Source: CAZDBA01 sp964503615 | Lineage (GTDB): Bacteria > Planctomycetota > Planctomycetia > Pirellulales > Pirellulaceae | Direction: 5' to 3' | DNA length: 23,812 nucleotides | Assembly: GCA_964503615.1 (NCBI GenBank) | Contig: CAZDBA010000072.1 | Coordinates: 1-23,812 of the forward strand | Shown here: positions 6,595 through 13,287 of the stretch, one piece after another | Position numbering within the stretch: the stretch's first letter is position 1 | Layout: the number at the start of each line of letters is the position of its first letter | Program-made: the position numbers and the translations under genes | Notes under the pieces: generated by a model | Told to the model about the DNA's origin: nothing | Database searches by the model: none | Seen by the model: only the letters and a program-made list of their open reading frames with translations

Positions 6595-9048
6595 ATGAAA
6601 AACTGGCTATTAATCGCTTTGACGTTTATCGCTTTCCTTTCGGGAACATATGCGCCCGCTTCCTCGCTGGGATACGTTGACTTGCGAACGGACAACGAAC
6701 ATGAGGGAACCCACCTCGGGCACTCGGTAAACCGCCCTTCGCCGATCTGGCAACTGCAAGACACACTGGGGCAGGTCTATTCAAATCAAACCCAAGCTCG
6801 CAAGCCGTACGTTTTAGTGATGCATCTAGGTAAAGGCTGTTTGCAGTGCTCTCAGCAGCTGCGCACATTTTCCGATGCTGCCGACTCGTTTGAGCAATTA
6901 GGTGTCTCTGTTTTGGCGATCAGTACCGACGACCAGACCGTTCTGAAGGATGCGATGGCTCAGCTCGATTCACCGCTTGCGATCACGATGCTGTCCGACG
7001 CATCGCTGAAGACGTTCAAGTCGTTCCGCGCTTTTGACACGTTTAAGGACAAAGCACTTCACGCGACTATCTTTATCGATGCGCAAGGTGATATCCGCTG
7101 GCAAAATGTTGGCGAGCATCCTTTCACTGACACTTCGGCATTACTTCAAACGATCACGACCGTTGCCAACCAAGAAGCCGAGCAGGCTCAAGAAGTCGAT
7201 TCGCGTCGGCCTACGATCTTCTTTAATCGCAGCCCGCGAATTATGGACTTTCAACTGAGTCGACTGGATACCGAGCGTTTACTGCTCGTCGAACGAACCA
7301 ATGATGACAAAAAATACGTTCCCGTCTTTCGCGAGATTCTTGCCCGCGACGGAATTTCGCCTCGCCTGCGCGATGAAGCGATTTCAGCATTGGTAAAACT
7401 GAACGATTCGAATCCGGCCGAAGAGTTGCTAGGCGCGATCAACAAGCTTGAACTCAAAGCGAAAAAGCTATCGAAGTCCAAAAGGAAAAACGCAAAGAAT
7501 GATATCGAGAACATTACGAAGGCAAAACAACAGCTTTTGAATAGCCTGTGGCGTCAGCCTCAGGATGTTCTTTCAGGGCAAGCCAGCAATTTCGAAGCTG
7601 CGATCGCGTCCAAAGACCGCTTTCAACAATCGATGGGCTATGCGGGCCTGATCTCCGGCGGGCAAAGTGACCAGGCATGGAACACAGCCAAGCAGAAGAA
7701 CCATACAAAAGAATGGCTCGGCGCCGTTTCGCTGGTCCCCGAGTCGCTACGTGCTGCGGAGCGCCCAAGAGTTGTTGGCTTGATCGATAATAAAGATGAA
7801 CCGACCGGCCAAGCTGCCCTCACAACCCTGAGCCTGATCCCTTTTGAGCAAGAGGATACATTCCGGATTGCAGCGCAGACAATTCGCCAAGCAAAAATGA
7901 GGCCCATCGCGGTCAACACCCTGTTGAAAGTTCCCACAGCCGCACGCGACTCAAAACTGTCTGCTGAACTAGCCGATTTCCTGGTCCAGTACGCCGAGGG
8001 TGCCAAGCCGAAGGAGCGCACGGAAGATCCTTTCCTGGATGCTATGCAATTGGTTGATCAACTGATGGTCAGTGTGCCCAACGAACAAGCGAAAGCGTAT
8101 CGCAAACGACTTGCCCAAGTGACGGTTCGGATCGTCAAAATAAATACGATCGTGGACGAGATGCGGTACGACGTGCCTTACTTTGCGGTCGAGGCGGGCA
8201 GCCGGGTACAGATCGTTTTTAACAACGACGACTTTATGGCACACAACGTAGTCATCACTCGCACTGGAAAGCTAAAAGAGATCGCCGAACTGGGCGGCAG
8301 GGCAGGACCGCAAGCAAGTTACTTGCCATCCGATCGTTCCGATATCTTGCAAGCAACTAAAATGGTCGACGCTAACAAACAGGCCAAGATGACGTTCAAA
8401 GCGCCGCAAGAGGTTGGCGAGTACCCGTATGTATGCACTTTTCCTCAACACTGGTCTCGAATGTACGGGGTCATGGTCGTGGTGAAAGACTTGGATGCCT
8501 GGTTGAAGAACCCGGTCAAGCCGACCGATCCGATCGGCAACACACGGACACAGGTCGCCGAGTGGACCGTTGACGATTTAAAAGACGAATTGGCGACAGG
8601 AGTTCGTGAGACTACGGATGCGGTCGGGGCTCAGATCTACACCGAAGCGACCTGTGCACAGTGTCATCAGATTTCCGGAAAGGGCGGCAAAGTCGGCCCA
8701 GCTTTGGACGCCGTTTTTTCACGTCATAAGAACGATCGAACCGCGATCTTGCGGGAAATCCTCGAGCCGTCTCACTTTATCGACAAACAGTATCAACAGC
8801 ACAAAATTCTGACGATCGACAACCTCACGATTACGGGCATCATCAAATCTCGTACTGACAAAGAGATCAAACTATTAGTGAACCCGGAATCGGGAGAGCT
8901 AACGACGGTGCTAGTGGACGACATCGAACAGATGGCCGTCGCGTCCCAGTCGATCATGCCCAAAGGCCTGATGAACAACTTCACGAAAGAAGAGATCTTT
9001 GAGCTGATGGACTATCTGGAGCGCGGGCAAAGTGATGATTCGAACTAA
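6595..9048 (+). CDS. Secreted thioredoxin-fold / helical repeat / cupredoxin / cytochrome c fusion protein
   Basis: This 817-residue protein has a signal peptide (about 1-23). Residues 46-190 look like an AhpC/TlpA-type thioredoxin fold with C82-L-Q-C85 and typical 'SVLAISTDDQ' and 'ATIFIDAQGDI' strands. Residues 205-505 are helical, HEAT-like, and include a lysine-rich stretch near 285-300. Residues 510-632 form a cupredoxin domain with a complete type 1 copper ligand set: H550 (MAHNVV), C614, H619 and M623 (VCTFPQHWSRM). The C-terminal 670-817 is the planctomycete haem-binding domain with C687-x-x-C690-H691; M788 is a candidate distal ligand. The domain order suggests electrons flow from a partner dehydrogenase to copper and then to haem. 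It lies 91 bases downstream of the dehydrogenase fusion on the same strand, so the two are probably one operon and one pathway. The start ATG at 6595 is the first Met before a good signal peptide. Confidence 0.85.
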   Translation: MKNWLLIALTFIAFLSGTYAPASSLGYVDLRTDNEHEGTHLGHSVNRPSPIWQLQDTLGQVYSNQTQARKPYVLVMHLGKGCLQCSQQLRTFSDAADSFEQLGVSVLAISTDDQTVLKDAMAQLDSPLAITMLSDASLKTFKSFRAFDTFKDKALHATIFIDAQGDIRWQNVGEHPFTDTSALLQTITTVANQEAEQAQEVDSRRPTIFFNRSPRIMDFQLSRLDTERLLLVERTNDDKKYVPVFREILARDGISPRLRDEAISALVKLNDSNPAEELLGAINKLELKAKKLSKSKRKNAKNDIENITKAKQQLLNSLWRQPQDVLSGQASNFEAAIASKDRFQQSMGYAGLISGGQSDQAWNTAKQKNHTKEWLGAVSLVPESLRAAERPRVVGLIDNKDEPTGQAALTTLSLIPFEQEDTFRIAAQTIRQAKMRPIAVNTLLKVPTAARDSKLSAELADFLVQYAEGAKPKERTEDPFLDAMQLVDQLMVSVPNEQAKAYRKRLAQVTVRIVKINTIVDEMRYDVPYFAVEAGSRVQIVFNNDDFMAHNVVITRTGKLKEIAELGGRAGPQASYLPSDRSDILQATKMVDANKQAKMTFKAPQEVGEYPYVCTFPQHWSRMYGVMVVVKDLDAWLKNPVKPTDPIGNTRTQVAEWTVDDLKDELATGVRETTDAVGAQIYTEATCAQCHQISGKGGKVGPALDAVFSRHKNDRTAILREILEPSHFIDKQYQQHKILTIDNLTITGIIKSRTDKEIKLLVNPESGELTTVLVDDIEQMAVASQSIMPKGLMNNFTKEEIFELMDYLERGQSDDSN

Positions 9049-9168
9049 GATTCGGGGGCAACTGGGTCTTTGCGTCAGTCATCTGATTGGTGACGATCGA
9101 TTATCGACACGTAGGAGTCTTTTACACCACTTAGCAGGAACGACACACAAGAATTTACGACCTAAGTT

Positions 9169-9657
9169 TCAAAAGTCTGTAAGTTCAAACACGACGTTTT
9201 CATCCCCACCTTCGGGAACGTTGAACTCGGTTTGCAATCCTGCTTTTAAGGTCGGGCGCGTAGCCAGTTTTTGATTGACATCGGCGATTTCCGCTTCGAC
9301 CTTGGCCTCCCTCTCTGGGTTGCCTTTGGCATCAGAAAGAGACTGCTTGAGATCTTGCAACGTGTAGGATCGAATGTCCGACCAATCGAAACCAACTTTG
9401 TGCAAACCGATTGCTGCGCCAGCTTTCCCGTCACGAGTTTCAAGCGAAAAAGCACCTGATTCGTCAGTGACCGCCCAAGAAAAGGGCGCCTCATTTCCAG
9501 AACTCGCCGCGGGTGTAAACATAACCCGAATACCTGAGACCGGCTTGTCTTCGTAGGTCACTTTTCCAGAGACAACCGAATAGTTTGATGAATCGCATCC
9601 TACAAAGAAACAAACCAATGCGAGAAGCAATAGTGTTCCGATAGAGTTTCTATTCAC
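9169..9657 (-). CDS. Small lipoprotein with carboxypeptidase-regulatory-like fold
   Basis: This predicted lipoprotein of about 162 residues has a hydrophobic leader followed by the lipobox FVGC, then 'YSVVSGKVTYEDKPVSGIRVMFTP'. That is the hallmark beta-sandwich start of the transthyretin/carboxypeptidase-regulatory-like lipoproteins common in planctomycetes. A charged helical insertion (lysine/glutamate rich) precedes the C-terminal strand. No ATG is available in frame. GTG at 9657 gives a normal 21-residue signal sequence up to the Cys; a TTG at 9684 would add nine residues. Neither has a clear ribosome binding site. It lies 70 bases downstream of the DUF1559 gene on the same strand. Such DUF1559-lipoprotein pairs are frequent in this phylum, which suggests a shared envelope function. 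The actual role is unknown. Confidence 0.75.
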   Translation of the reverse strand: MNRNSIGTLLLLALVCFFVGCDSSNYSVVSGKVTYEDKPVSGIRVMFTPAASSGNEAPFSWAVTDESGAFSLETRDGKAGAAIGLHKVGFDWSDIRSYTLQDLKQSLSDAKGNPEREAKVEAEIADVNQKLATRPTLKAGLQTEFNVPEGGDENVVFELTDF

Positions 9658-9727
9658 AAGCAAAGGCCCAGTCAGGTTTTCCAATTACGGTTGGTTTCAT
9701 CGGAGATGAATCAAGTTGCCAATTTAG

Positions 9728-10795
9728 TTAATTATCGATGCTGGTGATACCACCATCAGCCATAACCGACAGCGCGATAAGAACTTCGTAAGCAGTATTG
9801 TCACTAAGAAAATGATTCGAACCATCGGCAAGTCCGACATTAACTCCGCCGCTATGAAAACTGGCAAGAAAACCTTCGGTTGGTCGAGTTCCGTTCACGC
9901 CAAATTCCTGCGCGCCTGATGGGCTGATGTCTCTGATCGATCCAATGTAGGCAGTCGAACGAGAGGCATGGTTTCCATTGTCAATCTCGGCAATCAAGTC
10001 TGAATTTCGATCGTGTCTTCCACCCCAGATTGCGCCATAAGTGATCAGCGGATCCGACCCGGTAAAGCCCGCCTCTACTTCAGAAATACTGGATCGCTCG
10101 CCCATCGCAATAACATTGCTTGAACCATCAGTAACTTGCGAAAATGTTGTTCTGGAGTTGTTGCCAAATATTCCCCACTGACCAGCTTGGTTGGCAAAGT
10201 CAGCTCGGTTCAACTGTAAAACACTTCCGGTTGAACTTGCAGGATCCAGCACTCCCGCAACAACCACATAATTGGTTTTCGAATGCAAAACGCCAGCAGC
10301 GGCAACATTCCTGTGCGTCCAAGGACGGTTGAAATCACCATCTGGAGATGAATCAGAAGGGCAGATGTAAGAGGAAACAACATTCGAAACAAGGGGCCCG
10401 TTCGTACCTATCACATCCAACGCGCTTGTGTCCCAGCTCATTGTCGCACTTCTGAACTCGTCGTGCAAATTTTGTTGCTCGATATACGGCAGCAAATAGA
10501 TCCCCCAAGCATACTGCTCTCCTTGGCTCGGATTACTCCGGCGCGGAGTGATCGGCCGAAGTGATCGCTTGTTGGCAGTTCCATCGTCATTCTTGCCTGG
10601 AGGAAAGCTACCAAACGCACTGGCGTAGTTGTGCATTCCCAATACGTTCTGTCGGAGATTGTTGGCGCACTGCACTCGTCGAGCCGCCTCACGAACCTGT
10701 TGCACTGCAGGCAACAACATCCCAATCAAAATCCCAATAATGGCAATTACCACAAGAAGCTCTACGAGTGTAAAACCTTTCTTATGAGTCTTCAT
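9728..10795 (-). CDS. DUF1559 prepilin-like envelope protein
   Basis: This 355-residue protein begins with a type IV prepilin / pseudopilin N-terminus, KKG|FTLVELLVVIAIIG (cleavage expected between G7 and F8). The family phrase AVQQVREAARRVQCANNLRQ follows. It ends with the characteristic HSGGVNVGLADGSNHF segment near residue 325, typical of the DUF1559 (SBP_bac_10) family that is heavily expanded in planctomycetes. It is presumably processed by a prepilin peptidase and anchored in or assembled at the envelope. The ATG at 10795 is chosen over an upstream in-frame codon at 10849, because the prepilin leader must begin shortly before KKG. A purine-rich AGAGAG lies upstream. The neighbouring lipoprotein gene is directly downstream and likely co-transcribed. 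Confidence 0.93.
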   Translation of the reverse strand: MKTHKKGFTLVELLVVIAIIGILIGMLLPAVQQVREAARRVQCANNLRQNVLGMHNYASAFGSFPPGKNDDGTANKRSLRPITPRRSNPSQGEQYAWGIYLLPYIEQQNLHDEFRSATMSWDTSALDVIGTNGPLVSNVVSSYICPSDSSPDGDFNRPWTHRNVAAAGVLHSKTNYVVVAGVLDPASSTGSVLQLNRADFANQAGQWGIFGNNSRTTFSQVTDGSSNVIAMGERSSISEVEAGFTGSDPLITYGAIWGGRHDRNSDLIAEIDNGNHASRSTAYIGSIRDISPSGAQEFGVNGTRPTEGFLASFHSGGVNVGLADGSNHFLSDNTAYEVLIALSVMADGGITSIDN

Positions 10796-10955
10796 CTTAG
10801 ATCTCTCTAAAAAATAAAAGGAGTGGTTGAAAAAGTCAGAGGAGGTCACTTCGAGCCTGGCTGCAAATACAAAACCGCAGAGGATACGTTGTCTTAATGT
10901 CGCAGAGGGTAGGTTACCTTAAATTTTATCATGCAATTTTCACTTAATCTATCTC

Positions 10956-10971
10956 GTCTCTTCAAAGAGAC
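10956..10971. promoter_or_regulatory. Inverted repeat upstream of the DUF1559 gene
   Basis: GTCTCTT-CA-AAGAGAC is a perfect 7-base inverted repeat with a two-base centre. It lies about 160 bases upstream of the DUF1559 ATG and downstream of the hypothetical gene at 11088. It may be an operator or a short hairpin. There is no T-run to make it a terminator. The rest of 10796-11087 contains no recognisable gene. Confidence 0.3.
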
Positions 10972-11072
10972 CGCCTTTAACGGGACAAAGTCGCCCGCAA
11001 AAATGGAAAAGCCCTGAAGTCTAAGACGCAGGATTTCCCAACATCTTTCTAGGCTCTCCCGCATTTTTCGCT

Positions 11073-11082
11073 AAAAAAAAAA
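11073..11082 (-). other. Ten-base T-run (minus strand) after the hypothetical gene
   Basis: A run of ten A on the plus strand reads as ten T on the minus strand, starting five bases after the stop codon of the gene at 11088-11684. I see only a weak stem (GAG/CTC) before it, so it is at best a poor intrinsic terminator. Confidence 0.3.
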
Positions 11083-11087
11083 CGAGC

Positions 11088-11684
11088 TTAAGGTTCAGAA
11101 ATCTCCCTTACCGCCGTAAAGCTGCGATCGTTCGTATTTATAGGGAAGGAAACGCTGGCAGCTTTAAATGCAACAGAATTAGTTTCGTTATTGAAGTAAT
11201 TGGTCATCAAAGTATTCCAGTGACCAAGCCCTACTAACTTGGCTTGCAACCTAACCTCTGTTTGTATTTGCGGAGGTGCTTTGAAGAAACGAATTGCCCT
11301 GTCAATCTCGTGCTTGGACCACGCGTTAAATAGTTTCGATTCTTCAATCTCGGTTCGGACTGCGATAAGCTCGTCAACGATTCTTGCGTGGTACTCGGGT
11401 CCCATTTCGATCAAGCCCATAACGATCGCTTGGGAACCGGCGCCCGATTTCAAATAACTTCGGAACCCCTTCTCTTCGTCGTGCCAACAAATGCCGGAAC
11501 GAGGACGCTGCTTGTCTGGATTAAGCGATTTTGTGCGCAACATCTCGATCTTTTGCGAGAACGCTTCAGGATTTCCAATTTTTCCCAGCGCCCTCGCGAC
11601 CGCGGGACGGCAGCTACTAAAGATCACCAGCACAAAATTCCCTGCTCTCCGCCTGCAAGCACGAACCTGTACTCGCGTTTCCAT
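11088..11684 (-). CDS. Hypothetical protein
   Basis: This open frame of 198 codons is not recognised as any family. Residues 70-160 look like real protein: amphipathic helical segments ('VDELIAVRTEIEESKLFNAW', 'EIDRAIRFFK') with balanced charge. The N-terminal 40 residues are arginine/cysteine-rich with a short hydrophobic stretch, and look less convincing. The true start may be internal, for example the Met at about residue 48. No ribosome binding site stands out. It is followed by a T-run and lies divergent to the EF-Tu gene. The main alternative is a fortuitous open frame. I favour a real but poorly conserved gene. Confidence 0.5.
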   Translation of the reverse strand: METRVQVRACRRRAGNFVLVIFSSCRPAVARALGKIGNPEAFSQKIEMLRTKSLNPDKQRPRSGICWHDEEKGFRSYLKSGAGSQAIVMGLIEMGPEYHARIVDELIAVRTEIEESKLFNAWSKHEIDRAIRFFKAPPQIQTEVRLQAKLVGLGHWNTLMTNYFNNETNSVAFKAASVSFPINTNDRSFTAVREISEP

Positions 11685-11954
11685 GTCTGTGTCCTATTCG
11701 CGTAGCCGATTTCGCGCTACCGGTATGAACCTCGTTGGGCCGATTGCGGCTGAGTTGCAATGCAGACCTGCAAAACACCTAACGAAATTGCGTAAGCGTT
11801 TAAAGCGTGAACAGCTAACCAAGATCGACGACGCGCCTGGCAAGCGTTTCCCGATTCAGCCAATCACGTTTTTCGTTTTTTACTTTTGCATGACCACTGC
11901 GGGCGACTAGCGCTTCCATTGGAAAATGCAGGCAAACTTTTTCCTCTCTTGAAA

Positions 11955-11960
11955 GGAGGA
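11955..11960 (+). promoter_or_regulatory. Strong ribosome binding site of the EF-Tu gene
   Basis: GGAGGA ends three bases before the ATG at 11964. It decides the start against the longer open frame beginning at 11886, whose extra 26 codons do not resemble EF-Tu. Confidence 0.8.
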
Positions 11961-11963
11961 CCC

Positions 11964-13172
11964 ATGGCCAAAATGATTACGACAAATGTTGATCGTGACA
12001 AACTAAATGTCAATGTAGGAACCATCGGTCACATCGACCATGGCAAGACGACTTTGACCAGCGCAATCCTGCGCGTACAAGGCGAGAAGGGGATGGCAGA
12101 GTACAAAACGTATGACGACATCGCCAAAGGAGGCATCGTTCGTGACAAGAACAAAACGGTGACCATCGTCGCTTCGCACGTTCGCTACGAAACCGAACCG
12201 CGAGTCTACGCGCATATCGACTGTCCTGGTCACGCTGACTATATCAAGAACATGATTACCGGCGCGTCTCAAATGGACGGTGCGATTTTGTTGGTATCTG
12301 CCGCTGCGGGCCCCATGCCTCAAACGCGCGAGCACGTGTTGCTGGCGCGCCAGGTTGGTGTGCCTCACTTGGTGGTCTTTATCAACAAGTGCGACTTGGT
12401 CGACGATCCTGAATTGATCGAGTTGGTCGAAATGGAACTCCGCGAGTTGCTGGAGGTCTTTGGTTTCGATCCTGACCAAGTTCCCATGATTCGTGGAAGC
12501 GCAAAAGCAGCTCATGACAACCCGACCGATCCAGCGTCAATTCACTGCATCGAGCAGTTGTTGGAAGCGCTGGACACAACGATCCCTGACCCACCACGCG
12601 AGATCGACCGACCTTTCAAGATGGCAGTCGAGAACGTGTTTGCGATTGAAGGCCGAGGCACTGTAGCTTCGGGAAAGATCGACCAGGGTCAAGTACGCGT
12701 TGGTGATTCGGTCGAAATCGTGGGTCGCGGCGACGAGGTCCGATCGGTTGTGGTTACGCAAGTCGAATCGTTCAAGGAAGTCTTGGACGTCGGCATGGCT
12801 GGCCAGAACGTAGGTCTGTTGTTGCGTGGCGTTCGGCGGGATGAGATTTCTCGTGGTCAAGTCTTGGCCGCGCCGGGATCTTTGACTCCGCGCCACGAAT
12901 TCGAAGCGGAAGTTTACGTGCTAAGTGGAGAAGAGGGTGGACGCCACACGCCATTCGTTGCGGGCTACACGCCTCAGTTTTACTTTGGCACAACCGACGT
13001 TCCAGGAACCGTTTCACTACTAGGTGGTGTGGAAATCGCCCTGCCTGGAGACGGAGTGAACCTGGGCGTTAGATTGGGTAAGCCAATCGCTTGCGAAGTC
13101 GGTTGCCAGTTCGCAATTCGCGAAGGCAACAAGACCGTCGGTTCCGGCATTGTCACGAGAGTGATCGGATAG
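11964..13172 (+). CDS. tuf: Elongation factor Tu, divergent paralogue
   Basis: This 402-residue translational GTPase has all three EF-Tu domains. The nucleotide-binding motifs are intact: GHIDHGKT (G1), DCPGHADY (G3), NKCD (G4) and GSA (G5). Domain 2 (GRGTVASGKID, GQNVGLLLRG) and domain 3 (GGRHTPF, QFYFGTTD, FAIREG) are easily recognised. It departs from canonical EF-Tu in switch I. The usual EEKARGITIN is replaced by RDKNKTVTIV, keeping the Mg-coordinating Thr but losing the Glu pair and the RGI. In domain 3, E. coli positions K324, R327, R333 and T338 read Ala, Thr, Gly and Pro here (numbering from memory). Ordinary bacterial tuf genes sit in the rpsL-fusA operon or next to secE/nusG. This one is alone, with its own strong ribosome binding site and terminator. 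It is therefore likely a second, specialised copy, and its ability to serve general translation is uncertain. Confidence 0.9.
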   Translation: MAKMITTNVDRDKLNVNVGTIGHIDHGKTTLTSAILRVQGEKGMAEYKTYDDIAKGGIVRDKNKTVTIVASHVRYETEPRVYAHIDCPGHADYIKNMITGASQMDGAILLVSAAAGPMPQTREHVLLARQVGVPHLVVFINKCDLVDDPELIELVEMELRELLEVFGFDPDQVPMIRGSAKAAHDNPTDPASIHCIEQLLEALDTTIPDPPREIDRPFKMAVENVFAIEGRGTVASGKIDQGQVRVGDSVEIVGRGDEVRSVVVTQVESFKEVLDVGMAGQNVGLLLRGVRRDEISRGQVLAAPGSLTPRHEFEAEVYVLSGEEGGRHTPFVAGYTPQFYFGTTDVPGTVSLLGGVEIALPGDGVNLGVRLGKPIACEVGCQFAIREGNKTVGSGIVTRVIG

Positions 13173-13216
13173 AACCGATTTCATATCAGATCAACATCCA
13201 CGTTGATCGGTAAAAG

Positions 13217-13255
13217 AAAACAACCACGTCGGCAAAGTGTCGGCGTGGTTGTTTT
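13217..13255. terminator. Bidirectional intrinsic terminator between EF-Tu and the helicase
   Basis: This is a long hairpin. Arms of 18 bases (AAAACAACCACG then TCGGCA, with two G-T wobbles on the right side) enclose an AAG loop. It is followed by TTTTTGTTTT on the plus strand and preceded by an A-rich stretch that serves as a T-run on the minus strand. It lies between two convergent genes, so it can end both transcripts. Confidence 0.9.
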
Positions 13256-13287
13256 TGTTTTGGCCTTAGCCCTGACAAGTTCGCCTG

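Noticed and set aside
11491..11910. 139-codon plus-strand frame before the EF-Tu gene
   Set aside because: It lies mostly antisense to the hypothetical gene, lacks a ribosome binding site and reads as Cys/Arg-rich noise at its start.
11886..11963. Longer EF-Tu start at 11886
   Set aside because: The added residues do not resemble EF-Tu, and a strong GGAGGA sits just before the ATG at 11964.
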